Shown here: positions 26,003 through 35,132 of the stretch, piece by piece
Numbering within the stretch: the stretch's first letter is position 1
Layout of the letters: each line of letters opens with the position of its first letter
NCBI RefSeq assembly: GCF_001428565.1
Contig: NZ_LMIA01000008.1
Coordinates: forward strand, 574,844 to 638,843
DNA length: 64,000 nt
From: Nocardioides sp. Root190
Lineage (GTDB): Bacteria; Actinomycetota; Actinomycetes; Propionibacteriales; Nocardioidaceae
Reading direction: 5' to 3'
Translations under genes and position numbers: made by a program
The notes under the pieces: model-generated
Database searches by the model: none
What the model was told of the DNA's origin: nothing
Seen by the model: the letters and a program-made list of their open reading frames with translations, nothing else

Positions 26003-28471
26003 ATGATCGACTCCACCAGCACCGCGACCCCGGCCCTGACCGCAGAGACCCTTCTCGAGGGGCTCAACGACCCGCAGCAGCAGGCCGTTCGCCACGAGGG
26101 GTCAGCCCTCCTGGTCGTCGCCGGCGCAGGCTCGGGCAAGACCCGGGTGCTCACCCGCCGGATCGCCTGGCTGATCGCCGTACGCCGCGCCCACCCCGGC
26201 TCGATCCTGGCGATCACCTTCACCAACAAGGCCGCTGCCGAGATGAAGGAGCGCGTCGCCGAGCTCGTCGGCAACCGCGCGCGGATCATGTGGGTCAGCA
26301 CGTTCCACTCCGCGTGCGTCCGGATCCTGCGCAAGGAGGTCGAGCACCTCGGGCACGAGCGGTTGAGGTCGAACTTCTCGATCTACGACACCCAGGACCA
26401 GAAGCGGCTGATCTCGCTGGTCTGCAGCGACCTGGACCTCGACCCGCGCAAGTTCCAGCCCGGCCCGGTCCTGCACTGGATCAGCGAGCACAAGAACGAG
26501 CTGCGCGACCCCGACGAGGTGGCCGCGCAGGCGACCAACTCGGTCGACGAGAGCTATGCGGCGGCGTACAAGTCCTACCAGCGGCGCCTGCGCGAGGCGA
26601 ACGCGATGGACTTCGACGACCTGATCCTGGAGACCGTGCGGCTGTTCCAGCTGAAGCCGGAGATCCGGGAGACCTACCGCCGCCGGTTCCGCCACGTGCT
26701 GGTCGACGAGTACCAGGACACCAACCACGCGCAGTACGCCCTGATCAACCAGCTCTGCGGACAGGACCTCGAGGAGCACGACCCGTCCACGCTCGACGGG
26801 CTGCCGGCCGACCGGGTGCCGCCCGCGGAGCTGATGGTCGTCGGTGACGCGGACCAGTCGATCTACGCCTTCCGGGGTGCCGACATCCGCAACATCATGG
26901 ACTTCGAGCAGGACTACCCCGACGCGCGCACGGTCATGCTCGAGCAGAACTACCGCTCCACGCAGACCATCCTGACCGCGGCCAACGCCGTCATCGAGCG
27001 CAACGAGGGGCGCAAGCCCAAGCGGCTGTGGTCCGACGCCGGCGACGGCGCGAAGATCGTCGGGTACGTCGGCGACGACGAGCACGACGAGGCGCGCTTC
27101 GTCTCCGGGGAGATCGACAAGATCACCGACGAGGGCGGGCACCGGCCCTCCGACGTCGCGGTGTTCTACCGGACCAACGCACAGTCCCGGGTGTTCGAGG
27201 AGATCTTCGTCCGCACCGGGATGCCCTACAAGGTCGTCGGCGGGACGCGCTTCTACGACCGCAAGGAGATCCGCGACGCCCTCGCCTACCTGCGCCTGCT
27301 GGTGAACCCGGCCGACCAGGTGTCCCTGCGCCGCATCCTGAACACGCCGCGGCGTGGCATCGGTCAGCGCGCGGAGGCCGCGATCGGCGCGTTCGCCGAG
27401 CGCGAGCGGATCACCTACTGGGAAGCGCTGCTCCGGGCCGACGAGGCGCCGGGGCTCGCCACGCGCAGCCAGACCAGCATCGAGGCGTTCGTCGCCCTGA
27501 TCAGCGACCTGCAGCAGATGGTCGAGGCCCGGGAACGGCCCGACGTGATCCTCGAGACCGTGCTGGACCGCTCCGGCTACCTCGCCAGCCTCGAGAACTC
27601 CGACGACATGCAGGACGAGACCCGCCTGGAGTACCTCGGCGAGCTGGTCGCCGTCGCGCGCGAGTTCGCCGAGGACCCGGTCGCCGGACCGTCCGCCGAC
27701 CCCAGCGACGTCGACGCCGGCGTCGTGGAGCCCGGGCTCGGCGACTTCCTCGAGCGGGTCGCGCTGGTCGCTGACGCCGACCAGATCCCCGATGCGCCGG
27801 AGGACGACCCCGACGCCCCGGAGGACACCGGTGTCGTGACGCTGATGACCCTGCACACCGCCAAGGGCCTGGAGTTCCCCGTCGTCTTCCTCACCGGCAT
27901 GGAGGACGGCGTCTTCCCGCACTCCCGCGCCCTCGGGGACCGTCCCGAGCTCGAGGAGGAGCGGCGCCTCGCCTACGTCGGCATCACCCGCGCCCGCGAA
28001 CGCCTCTACGTCTCCCGCGCCATGGTCCGCTCCGCCTGGGGCGCCCCGTCGATGAACCCCGCCTCCCGCTTCCTCGGCGAGCTGCCGATCGACCTCGTCG
28101 AGTGGCGTCGCACCGAGGCCGACCAGACCCGCTGGTCGCGTCCCGCCTACGGTTCCGCCGGCCGGTACGACGGCGGCGGGTCGTCGTACGGCAGCGGTGG
28201 AGGTGGTGGCGGCGGAATGGGTGCGCCCAACGCCGCCGGCCGCCGCAACTTCAGCTCTGCCGCGGCCCGCGCCGATGCTGCCGCGAAGTCCAAGCCCGCC
28301 CGCGCCATCCCCGTCCTCACCCCCGGTGAGAAGGTCACCCACGACTCGTTCGGCCTGGGCACCGTCGTGTCCGTCGAGGGGGTCGGCGACAAGTCCGTCG
28401 CCTCCATCGACTTCGGCTCCGACGGGGTCAAGCGACTGCTGCTGCGCTACGCGCCGGTGGAGAAGCTCTGA
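26003..28471 (+). CDS. pcrA: ATP-dependent DNA helicase PcrA/UvrD1
   Basis: An 822-residue SF1 3'-5' helicase for nucleotide-excision repair and removal of proteins from DNA. Motifs in order are Q motif LNDPQQQAVRH (~23), I GAGSGKTRVLTRR (~42), Ia AITFTNKAA, II LVDEYQDTN (~235), III GDADQSIYAFRGAD (~278), IV EQNYRST, V TLHTAKGLEFPVVFLTG (~617) and VI VGITRARERLYVSRA (~660). The tail has a Gly/Ser linker (~720-740) and the C-terminal Tudor-like RNA-polymerase-binding domain (GEKVTHDSFGLGTVVSVEG). A TAGGCT box ends 9 nt before the ATG. It opens the conserved block continuing with the M23 peptidase and sucCD. Confidence 0.97.
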   Translation: MIDSTSTATPALTAETLLEGLNDPQQQAVRHEGSALLVVAGAGSGKTRVLTRRIAWLIAVRRAHPGSILAITFTNKAAAEMKERVAELVGNRARIMWVSTFHSACVRILRKEVEHLGHERLRSNFSIYDTQDQKRLISLVCSDLDLDPRKFQPGPVLHWISEHKNELRDPDEVAAQATNSVDESYAAAYKSYQRRLREANAMDFDDLILETVRLFQLKPEIRETYRRRFRHVLVDEYQDTNHAQYALINQLCGQDLEEHDPSTLDGLPADRVPPAELMVVGDADQSIYAFRGADIRNIMDFEQDYPDARTVMLEQNYRSTQTILTAANAVIERNEGRKPKRLWSDAGDGAKIVGYVGDDEHDEARFVSGEIDKITDEGGHRPSDVAVFYRTNAQSRVFEEIFVRTGMPYKVVGGTRFYDRKEIRDALAYLRLLVNPADQVSLRRILNTPRRGIGQRAEAAIGAFAERERITYWEALLRADEAPGLATRSQTSIEAFVALISDLQQMVEARERPDVILETVLDRSGYLASLENSDDMQDETRLEYLGELVAVAREFAEDPVAGPSADPSDVDAGVVEPGLGDFLERVALVADADQIPDAPEDDPDAPEDTGVVTLMTLHTAKGLEFPVVFLTGMEDGVFPHSRALGDRPELEEERRLAYVGITRARERLYVSRAMVRSAWGAPSMNPASRFLGELPIDLVEWRRTEADQTRWSRPAYGSAGRYDGGGSSYGSGGGGGGGMGAPNAAGRRNFSSAAARADAAAKSKPARAIPVLTPGEKVTHDSFGLGTVVSVEGVGDKSVASIDFGSDGVKRLLLRYAPVEKL

Positions 28472-28517
28472 GGGGGCACGCTGGTGCCACCGCCGGGACC
28501 GCAGACGCGATCGAGCG

Positions 28518-29696
28518 TCAGGGCGTGACGCCGTGCTGGCGCAGCGCGGCGTCGGGGTCCACCGGGTCGCCGCCACCGGGGCGGACCTCGAGGTGGAGGT
28601 GGGGACCGGTCACGTGGCCGGTGCTGCCGACGGCGCCGATGATCTCGCCGGTGCGGACGGTGTCGCCGACCGAGACGTTGAACGAGCTCTGGTGGCAGAA
28701 CCAGATCTCGGTGCCGTCCTCGAGGGTGAGCACGGTCTTGTTGCCGTAGGCACCGTCGAAGCTGGCGGAGGTGATCACGCCGTTGGTCACGGCGCGGATC
28801 GGGGTGCCGGAGGGGGCCGCGAAGTCGAGGCCGGTGTGGTAGCTCGACCAGAGGCCGTACTCGCCGAAGGTGGCGGTGAGGCGGTAGCTCGCGAGCGGGA
28901 GGACCCACTTGTTGAGCGCGATCTCAGCGGCTTCCTTCTCGGCGGCCTGGGCGAGCTCACCGAGGGCGCTGTTGCGCTCCTCGGCGTGCCGCTCCGCCTC
29001 GGCGACCAGGTCGGTGCCGGTGGCCTGGGCGAGGGTGTCGCGGTCGGAGTCGCGGCTCACGGTCTCGACCCGCTCGGCGACCGAGCCGTTGCCGAACGAG
29101 CCGGTCATCGCGGTGGAGGCGTTGAGGCGGTCGGTGCCGGAGGCCAGCTGGGGGTCGGCCGATGCGACAGCGCCGCCGACGGCGATCGCGAGGGTGGCGA
29201 CACCCACGGCGACCGGCATGGTCGGCAGGCTCTTGAAGAGCGGGCCCCGGGAGCCGGCGTGCTTGACGGCGCGGCGCCGACCGGCGGGCTGGATCGCCCG
29301 GAGCTGGGTCGTGGAGGAGTCGACCATCGGGTCGAAGAGCGCGATGTCGCGCAGGGCGGGCAGCTCGACGGTCGGGGCGCGGTCGACGAGGCGTCGCGCG
29401 GGGGCGTCGGCGAAGAGCGGGACGACGGGAGCAACGACGACGGGAGCACCGGGGCTCACCCGGGCCGCGACGGCGACGGGCTCGGCCACGACCGGCGTGC
29501 TCACGACCGGCGTGGAGACCGCGGGAGCAGTGACGACCGGCTCGACCGGACGGGCGGCGCGCTTGCCGACGTACGCGGAGGGCATCTCGATGGCCGTCGA
29601 GCGCTGCGCCGCACGCTTGCCGACGTAGGAGGTCCCGGCAGTGCCAGGGCTCGCCGCGGGTTGCTGCGCGCGGTGATCCGCTCGGTGGCTACCCAT
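28518..29696 (-). CDS. M23-family metallopeptidase, membrane anchored
   Basis: A 392-residue cell-wall endopeptidase candidate, orthologous in position to M. tuberculosis Rv0950c. The N-terminus carries two copies of YVGKRAA (~24 and ~42), then Pro/Val-rich sequence and a transmembrane segment (~160-180, MPVAVGVATLAIAVGGAVAS). After a coiled-coil stretch the LytM/M23 domain has the zinc residues in YHTGLDFAAPSGTPI (His, Asp) and GPHLHLEVRPGGGDP (HLH), complete for activity. AAGGAG lies ~11 bases before the ATG. It is convergent with pcrA and divergent from sucC. Confidence 0.92.
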   Translation of the reverse strand: MGSHRADHRAQQPAASPGTAGTSYVGKRAAQRSTAIEMPSAYVGKRAARPVEPVVTAPAVSTPVVSTPVVAEPVAVAARVSPGAPVVVAPVVPLFADAPARRLVDRAPTVELPALRDIALFDPMVDSSTTQLRAIQPAGRRRAVKHAGSRGPLFKSLPTMPVAVGVATLAIAVGGAVASADPQLASGTDRLNASTAMTGSFGNGSVAERVETVSRDSDRDTLAQATGTDLVAEAERHAEERNSALGELAQAAEKEAAEIALNKWVLPLASYRLTATFGEYGLWSSYHTGLDFAAPSGTPIRAVTNGVITSASFDGAYGNKTVLTLEDGTEIWFCHQSSFNVSVGDTVRTGEIIGAVGSTGHVTGPHLHLEVRPGGGDPVDPDAALRQHGVTP

Positions 29697-30018
29697 CGAC
29701 TGCTGACTCCTTGGGGGGACGATCGTGCAGGCCCGTTTCGACCCTGCACCGCTCGTCCGAGACGCCCGAGTGGCTCCGACAGGGTGGCCGCCTTGCGACG
29801 GCCGGGTGAAACATTTGCGCGCCGACCATATCCGATACTGGCAGCGCTCCGAAATCGTACGACGGCGAGCCTGTGGATGACCCGGAAACGGCCCAACTGG
29901 TGGTGAGCCGCGTCACGTCGACCTCTCCGGGGTCGTCGTACCGGCCAGTCACTACTAGTGTGCCCGGGGGTGTGCCATTGCGCGCACCACCCTCTGACCC
30001 AGATGTGAGGACGTATCA
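29697..30018. other. Divergent intergenic region, M23 peptidase / sucC
   Basis: 322 bp without a gene. It holds the AAGGAG site of the peptidase gene and a likely sucC promoter near 29950-29961, where CACTA and TAGTG flank one C as an inverted repeat and TAGTGT could be a -10 box. A short GGCCG/CGGCC hairpin lies near 29790. I checked for a ydaO (c-di-AMP) riboswitch because such RNAs often precede cell-wall hydrolases, and saw no matching core. Confidence 0.5.
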
Positions 30019-31185
30019 GTGGACCTGATGGAGTACCAAGCGAAGGAACTCTTCGCTAAGCATGGTGTGACCACGACCCTCGGTGTGGTCGTCGAGACCG
30101 CCGAGGCCGCAAAGGCAGCCGCCGAGCAGCTCGGCGGCGTCACCGTCATCAAGGCGCAGGTCAAGGCAGGAGGCCGCGGCAAGGCCGGCGGCGTGAAGAT
30201 CGCGAAGACCCCTGACGAGGCCTTCCAGTACGCCACGGACATCCTGAACCTGACGATCAAGGACCTCCCGGTCAACCGCGTGCTCGTCACGCCGGCCACC
30301 CCGCCGGAGGAGGAGTACTACTTCTCCTTCCTGCTGGACCGGTCGAACCGCCAGTACCTCTGCATCGCCTCCGTCGAGGGTGGTGTCGAGATCGAGGAGG
30401 TCGCTAAGACCAACCCCGACGCCGTCAAGCAGATCGCGATCGACCCCGGCAAGGGTGTCGACGCTGCCAAGGCGCGCGAGATCGCGACCGAGGCCGGCTT
30501 CCCGGAGGCCGTCTTCGAGCAGGCCGTCGTGATGATCGAGAAGCTCTACACGGTCTTCGTCGAGGAGGACGCCACCCTCGTCGAGGTCAACCCGCTCGCT
30601 CGCCTCGCCGGCGACAAGCTGGAGGCCCTCGACGGCAAGGTGTCGCTCGACGAGAACGCGTCCGAGGTCCGGCACCCGGACCACGAGGCGTTCGAGATCC
30701 GTGAGGAGGCCGACCCGCTCGAGGCGAAGGCCAAGGACCTCGGTCTCAACTACGTCAAGCTCGACGGTGCCGTGGGCATCATCGGCAACGGCGCGGGCCT
30801 GGTCATGTCGACCCTCGACGTCGTCGCGTACGCCGGCGAGAACCACGGCGGCGTGAAGCCGGCGAACTTCCTCGACATCGGCGGCGGCGCCAACGCGGAG
30901 GTCATGGCCAACGGCCTCGACGTCATCCTCAACGACGCGCAGGTCAAGTCGGTGTTCGTGAACGTCTTCGGTGGCATCACCGCGTGTGACGAGGTCGCCA
31001 AGGGCATCGTCGGCGCGCTCGAGCTGCTCGGCGACGCGGCCACCAAGCCGCTCGTCGTCCGCCTCGACGGCAACAACGTCGAGCTGGGCCGGCAGATCCT
31101 GGCCGAGGCGAACCACCCGCTGGTGACCCTGGTCGACACCATGGACGGTGCGGCCGACAAGGCCGCCGAGCTCGCGAACGCCTGA
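30019..31185 (+). CDS. sucC: Succinyl-CoA synthetase beta subunit (ADP-forming)
   Basis: A 388-residue subunit of the TCA enzyme that makes succinate and ATP from succinyl-CoA. It starts [17 protein letters not shown], the hallmark N-terminus, followed by the ATP-grasp fold ([14 protein letters not shown] ~47-60), [20 protein letters not shown] metal/nucleotide residues and the C-terminal CoA-ligase domain ([18 protein letters not shown]). The GTG at 30019 is used because the family always begins with this MDL/MN-EYQAK sequence. It lies 11 bp upstream of sucD in one operon. Confidence 0.97.
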   Translation: MDLMEYQAKELFAKHGVTTTLGVVVETAEAAKAAAEQLGGVTVIKAQVKAGGRGKAGGVKIAKTPDEAFQYATDILNLTIKDLPVNRVLVTPATPPEEEYYFSFLLDRSNRQYLCIASVEGGVEIEEVAKTNPDAVKQIAIDPGKGVDAAKAREIATEAGFPEAVFEQAVVMIEKLYTVFVEEDATLVEVNPLARLAGDKLEALDGKVSLDENASEVRHPDHEAFEIREEADPLEAKAKDLGLNYVKLDGAVGIIGNGAGLVMSTLDVVAYAGENHGGVKPANFLDIGGGANAEVMANGLDVILNDAQVKSVFVNVFGGITACDEVAKGIVGALELLGDAATKPLVVRLDGNNVELGRQILAEANHPLVTLVDTMDGAADKAAELANA

Positions 31186-31196
31186 GGGGACCAGAC

Positions 31197-32093
31197 ATGA
31201 GCATCTACCTGAACAAGGACAGCAAGATCATCGTCCAGGGCATCACGGGCGGCATGGGTGCCAAGCACACGGCCCTCATGATCGAGTCCGGCGCGACGAT
31301 CGTCGGCGGCGTCAACGCCCGCAAGGCCGGCACCACGGTCACCCACAAGGACGCCAACGGCTCCGACGTCGAGCTGCCGGTCTACGGCACTGTCGCCGAG
31401 GCCATCAAGGAGACCGGCGCCAACGTGTCGGTCCTCTTCGTCCCGCCGGCGTTCACGAAGGCTGCGGCCATCGAGGCGATCGACGCCGAGATGCCGCTGA
31501 TCGTCGTGATCACCGAGGGTGTCCCGGTCCAGGACTCGGCCGAGGTGTGGTCGTACCTGCAGGGCAAGTCCACCCGGATGATCGGTCCGAACTGCCCCGG
31601 CATCATCACGCCGGGCGAGTCGCTGGCCGGCATCACCCCGCACACCATCGCGGGCAAGGGCCCGGTCGGTCTCGTGTCCAAGTCGGGCACGCTGACCTAC
31701 CAGATGATGTACGAGCTGCGTGACTTCGGCTTCACGACCGCCATCGGTATCGGCGGTGACCCGATCGTCGGCACCACCCACATCGACGCCCTCCAGGCAT
31801 TCCAGGATGACCCGGAGACCAAGGTGATCGTCATGATCGGCGAGATCGGCGGCGACGCCGAGGAGCGTGCGGCGGCCTACATCAAGGACAACATCACCAA
31901 GCCGGTCGTCGGCTACGTCGCGGGCTTCACCGCCCCGGAGGGCAAGACGATGGGCCACGCCGGCGCCATCGTCAGCGGCTCCGCCGGCACCGCGGCCGCC
32001 AAGCAGGAGGCCCTCGAGGCCGTCGGGGTCAAGGTCGGCAAGACGCCGTCCGCGACCGCTGCCCTGGCGCGGGAGATCCTGCAGAACCTCTGA
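31197..32093 (+). CDS. sucD: Succinyl-CoA synthetase alpha subunit
   Basis: A 298-residue CoA-binding subunit. [19 protein letters not shown] (~11-29) is the Rossmann CoA site, [13 protein letters not shown] (~128) and [17 protein letters not shown] are family blocks, and the phosphohistidine lies in [17 protein letters not shown] (~250). ATG at 31197 follows GAGGGG. It ends 17 bp before a strong terminator, closing the sucCD operon. Confidence 0.98.
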   Translation: MSIYLNKDSKIIVQGITGGMGAKHTALMIESGATIVGGVNARKAGTTVTHKDANGSDVELPVYGTVAEAIKETGANVSVLFVPPAFTKAAAIEAIDAEMPLIVVITEGVPVQDSAEVWSYLQGKSTRMIGPNCPGIITPGESLAGITPHTIAGKGPVGLVSKSGTLTYQMMYELRDFGFTTAIGIGGDPIVGTTHIDALQAFQDDPETKVIVMIGEIGGDAEERAAAYIKDNITKPVVGYVAGFTAPEGKTMGHAGAIVSGSAGTAAAKQEALEAVGVKVGKTPSATAALAREILQNL

Positions 32094-32110
32094 TCTCGAT
32101 CAGGCACCAC

Positions 32111-32146
32111 GAAGCCCCGTCACCGGTTGTTCGGTGACGGGGCTTC
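32111..32146 (+). terminator. sucCD terminator
   Basis: GAAGCCCCGTCACCG (32111-32125) pairs perfectly with 32132-32146 across the loop GTTGTT, 17 bp after the sucD stop and 22 bp before the end of a convergent gene. It can work in both directions. Confidence 0.9.
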
Positions 32147-32168
32147 GTCGTTCTCCAGCGCGTGGACC

Positions 32169-32897
32169 TCAGCCCAGCCGGTCGACCGCCTTCGGCAGCA
32201 TCTGGTTGACGGGGGTGCCGCCGTCCTCCTCCAGGAAGTTGTAGTCCTGGCCGACGATCACCGAGGTGAGCACGGTGACCCGGTCGCCGACGAGCGCGAC
32301 GCCGGTCTCCATGATGTAGGCCGAGTCGCCGTCCTCGAGCGCGGCCGGCAGCGGGCCGTACTGGGCGTCCACGACCTGCGCCCGGTCGCCGGCGTCCGCG
32401 CCGGCACCCTGGACGTCGCGCGGCTCGAAGGAGCGGTACTCCGTGATCGCGCCCGGTCGGTCCTCGCACTTCGCGAGCGCGGCCAGGACCTGGTCGTACG
32501 CCGCACTGGCGGCCGCCTCGTCGTCGTACTGGCCGATGAGCTGGGTGAAGAGGTCGCCCTTCACCTCGATGTCCGGGGCATCGGAGTTGCGCAGCTCGAA
32601 GTCGGCGCGGACGACGTCGGTGGCGCCGAGGCCGCTCAGGCCCTGGGCGAGGCAGGGGTGGGCGAGGTCGCCGTTGCCGTCGAGGGACTCGTTGCCGGTG
32701 GCGAGACGGAACCAGTCGGCGCCGTCGCTGTAGACCGTGTCGGCGTCGGTGAGCAGGTCGGCGACGTCGACGGTCCGGGTCGTGCCGGGGTTGGCGGCCC
32801 GATCGTCCGCGGTCGCGTCGCTCCCACAGGCGGTGAGCAGGGCAGGCGCCGCGAACGCAGTCGCGGCGAGGAGGAGCTGGGTGGTCCGACGGTTCAC
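32169..32897 (-). CDS. Secreted lipoprotein, paralogue of the adjacent ECF-linked sensor
   Basis: A 242-residue lipoprotein with lipobox LLTAC (Cys24). The mature part aligns throughout with the extracytoplasmic N-terminal half of the protein encoded at 33058-34536: DLLTDADTVY/DLLRDADTEY, a shared HPC, LSGLGATD/LSALGATD, a paired-Cys region, IVGQDYNFL/IIGQDYNFL and GTPVNQMLPKAVDRL/GTPVERMIPTAAERL. It thus arose by duplication. GTG at 32897 is chosen for AAAGAGGT 9-16 bases upstream; an in-frame ATG at 32972 overlaps the promoter. Its promoter (32944-32971) matches that of the ECF operon exactly in both boxes and spacing. Ligand unknown. Confidence 0.82.
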   Translation of the reverse strand: MNRRTTQLLLAATAFAAPALLTACGSDATADDRAANPGTTRTVDVADLLTDADTVYSDGADWFRLATGNESLDGNGDLAHPCLAQGLSGLGATDVVRADFELRNSDAPDIEVKGDLFTQLIGQYDDEAAASAAYDQVLAALAKCEDRPGAITEYRSFEPRDVQGAGADAGDRAQVVDAQYGPLPAALEDGDSAYIMETGVALVGDRVTVLTSVIVGQDYNFLEEDGGTPVNQMLPKAVDRLG

Positions 32898-32943
32898 GGC
32901 GGTACCTCTTTCTTCGGATCGTGTGTCGATGTTGTCGAAGCAG

Positions 32944-32971
32944 ATACGTCCCAGCGGGCAGGTCGGTTGCA
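32944..32971 (-). promoter_or_regulatory. Predicted ECF-type promoter of the lipoprotein gene
   Basis: On the minus strand TGCAACCG (32971-32964), 12 nt, then GGACGTAT (32951-32944). The same two octamers at the same spacing precede the ECF sigma operon (35093-35120). Confidence 0.65.
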
Positions 32972-33014
32972 TCCGGATGGCGCCGAATTGCCCGTACTTT
33001 CGGGGAAAACGACA

Positions 33015-33042
33015 CCGGGCCGCCCGATGAGGGGCGGCCCGG
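33015..33042. terminator. Terminator after the ECF/sensor operon
   Basis: CCGGGCCGCCC (33015-33025) pairs perfectly with 33032-33042 across GATGAG, 15 bp past the stop of the sensor gene. It separates that operon from the lipoprotein gene with its own promoter. Confidence 0.8.
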
Positions 33043-33057
33043 CGTGAGGAGTGCGGC

Positions 33058-34536
33058 TCAGCAGCCGTCCTCGGTGAACTCGCACAGCGCGGCGACCACG
33101 TCAGCGGACTCGGTGGCGATCTCGTCGATCGCCTGGTCCTCGCGGCCCTGGGGGTTGCCGGAGTGGCCCGCCTGCACGACGACCAGGACCGAGCTGCCGG
33201 TCCGGACGACCAGGATCGTCTCGCCGAAGGTCGTCTGCGCCCCGTCGAGCTCGTCCCAGCCGAGGATCGCGAACGAGTCCTCGCCGAGCGGGGTGTCGCG
33301 GACCTCCCACCTCGGGGTGTAGCCGTCCTCGCGGACCGCGTCCGTCGGGCAGCCGGCGTAGAGGTCGCGGATCTCCGAGACGGCGATGGCGGCCTCGTCG
33401 GTCGAGACGTACGTCGTGAGCTGGCGGGTCCGGTAGTCCTCGGCGTCCTCCCACTGCGCCGTCAGGCGGTCGGTGTGGGTGAAGTCGGGGAGCGGGTTGT
33501 CACACGCGTCGAAGACCACCGGCTCGAGGGCGCGGTCCGGGCCGGTCAGGCCCGTGCCGTCGCCGGCGGTCGCCGGCCACCCGGAGGCGAGGGGGAAGTC
33601 GTCGGAGATCACCGGATCACCGGTGCCACTGGTGACCGTCTCCTCGGGCTCGGGCTCCGCCTCGTCCTTCGCGCCGGGGGCGAGGCGCTCGGCGGCAGTC
33701 GGGATCATCCGCTCGACCGGGGTGCCGTACTCCGGCAGGAAGTTGTAGTCCTGGCCGATGATCGTCACCGCGACGACCGCGATCCGGTCCCCGGTGAGGA
33801 CCAGGCCGGTCTCGTTGATGAAGGCGGAGTCGCCGAACGGGTCGACCTCCTCCGGCGCTGGTCCCCACATCAGGTCGTAGACGACGGCGTCACCGCCATC
33901 GACCTCGACCGTGCGGGCCTTGGGCTGCACGGTCACCTCGTCGGCACCCGGGATCGTCGTGCACCCGACCAGCCACTCGGCGAGGGTGTCGTACGCCGCC
34001 CGCGCCGCCGCGTCGTCCTCGAACTCCGCGATCGTCTCGACCAGCCCGTCGCCGGGCGCGTCCGGGGGAGCGGAGTCGCCCGGCTCGAGCTGGATGACGT
34101 AGTCGTAGCTGCGGGTGAAGCTGTCGGTCGCGCCGAGCGCGCTCAGCTTCTCCTGCTGGCACGGGTGGAAGGTCGCCTGGCCGTCGCCCTGGTAGGTGTC
34201 GTTGGTGGCGAAGGAGCCCTTCTCGCCCACGGCGTACTCGGTGTCGGCGTCGCGGAGCAGGTCGTCGGCGCTGAGGACGGGAGTGTCGTCGGCGACCTGG
34301 TCGCGGTCGCTCTTCGGCGTGCCGCCGTTGCCGACCACGACGAAGATCGGGACGGCGACGGCCGCCACGGCGAAGGCAGCGCCGCCGGCCACGAGGGCGG
34401 TACGCCGACGGCGGATCTGGTCCCCGCGGCGTCGTACGTCGGCAGCCGAGAGGGCCATGTCGCCTCCAGTGCTTCCGTTGCTGAGTCCGGCTCCGAACCG
34501 GGAGAGGTCATCGATCGGATCGTGCTGCTCAGGCAT
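33058..34536 (-). CDS. Single-pass membrane sensor/putative anti-sigma partner
   Basis: A 492-residue protein: cytoplasmic N-terminus (1-~45) with basic RRRGDQIRRRRTA, one transmembrane helix (~46-68) and a ~420-residue outer region built of two related domains joined by an acidic Pro/Glu linker (~285-300). The first domain is a paralogue of the lipoprotein at 32169-32897; both domains have spaced cysteines and the pattern D-D-A-A-x-A-x-x-x-Y/I. The fold recalls secreted PknH-like sensor domains, but this is tentative. The ATG overlaps the sigma gene by 8 bp. The short cytoplasmic part has no zinc anti-sigma motif. Role as signal receptor or anti-sigma factor is inferred from coupling. Confidence 0.72.
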   Translation of the reverse strand: MPEQHDPIDDLSRFGAGLSNGSTGGDMALSAADVRRRGDQIRRRRTALVAGGAAFAVAAVAVPIFVVVGNGGTPKSDRDQVADDTPVLSADDLLRDADTEYAVGEKGSFATNDTYQGDGQATFHPCQQEKLSALGATDSFTRSYDYVIQLEPGDSAPPDAPGDGLVETIAEFEDDAAARAAYDTLAEWLVGCTTIPGADEVTVQPKARTVEVDGGDAVVYDLMWGPAPEEVDPFGDSAFINETGLVLTGDRIAVVAVTIIGQDYNFLPEYGTPVERMIPTAAERLAPGAKDEAEPEPEETVTSGTGDPVISDDFPLASGWPATAGDGTGLTGPDRALEPVVFDACDNPLPDFTHTDRLTAQWEDAEDYRTRQLTTYVSTDEAAIAVSEIRDLYAGCPTDAVREDGYTPRWEVRDTPLGEDSFAILGWDELDGAQTTFGETILVVRTGSSVLVVVQAGHSGNPQGREDQAIDEIATESADVVAALCEFTEDGC

Positions 34537-35038
34537 TGCTCAGCCCTCCTCCAGGGAGGCCGGCCTCGTCAGCCAGCAATTCGGCGAGTGCGGTGCGGCC
34601 GCGGCTGAGCCGGGCCTTGATGGTTCCTTCGGGAACGCCGACCTCGGCGGCGACCTGCGCCACCGGGAGGTCTGCGATGTGGTGGAGGACCAGCGCCTGG
34701 CGCTGGGCCTCGGGCAGCTTCTTCAGGGCCGCGACGAGCGCCACGTGGTTCTCGTCGACCGCCGGCATCACCCCCGAGCCCTGCAGTGCACGGTCGGGGG
34801 CGCGCTCGGCGCGCTTGCGGCGACGCCACCGGCTCACGGCGAGCCGGTAGGCGGTCGTGCGTACCCACGCTTCGGGGTACTCCGCCCGGTCCAGCTTGCG
34901 GCGGTGGGCCCAGGCGCGGGCGAACGCCTCCTGGGTGCACTCGGTGGCCTCGTCGAAGTCGCCGATCATCGCGTAGACCTGACCGGTCACCCTGCGGAAC
35001 GACGCCGAGTAGAACTCGTCGAACTCACTGGCTTCCAC
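34529..35038 (-). CDS. SigE-family ECF sigma factor
   Basis: A 169-residue sigma factor. Region 2 (~5-75) has FDEFYSASFRRVTGQVYAMI and EATECTQEAFARAWAHRRKL; region 4 (~105-155) has LPEAQRQALVLHHIADLPVA and EVGVPEGTIKARLSRGRTAL. Its ATG at 35038 is preceded by GAGAGGAG. It is translationally coupled to the membrane sensor. The promoter at 35093-35120 shares both boxes and spacing with that of the paralogous lipoprotein, so this sigma factor is the best candidate to read both, with autoregulation. Confidence 0.92.
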   Translation of the reverse strand: MEASEFDEFYSASFRRVTGQVYAMIGDFDEATECTQEAFARAWAHRRKLDRAEYPEAWVRTTAYRLAVSRWRRRKRAERAPDRALQGSGVMPAVDENHVALVAALKKLPEAQRQALVLHHIADLPVAQVAAEVGVPEGTIKARLSRGRTALAELLADEAGLPGGGLSNA

Positions 35039-35092
35039 GCCGACTCCTCTCGGATGCGTTCCTGGGCCCCTCGGTGGGGACCTTCAGGATGC

Positions 35093-35120
35093 ATACGTCC
35101 GGGCGCGGGATCCGGTTGCA
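35093..35120 (-). promoter_or_regulatory. Predicted autoregulated ECF promoter
   Basis: On the minus strand TGCAACCG (35120-35113), 12 nt, then GGACGTAT (35100-35093), identical in both boxes and spacing to 32944-32971. The expected leader to the ATG at 35038 is ~50 nt. Confidence 0.65.
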
Positions 35121-35132
35121 CGCTCCGGCGAG

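Noticed and set aside
28504..28519. GACGC/GCGTC hairpin between pcrA and the M23 gene as terminator
   Set aside because: Only 5 bp and overlapping the stop codon; too weak to call.
26102..28576. An 824-codon minus-strand frame opposite pcrA
   Set aside because: Shadow of the helicase gene, with no domain pattern.
29697..30018. Possible ydaO c-di-AMP riboswitch before the M23 peptidase
   Set aside because: The conserved core sequences were not found on the minus strand.
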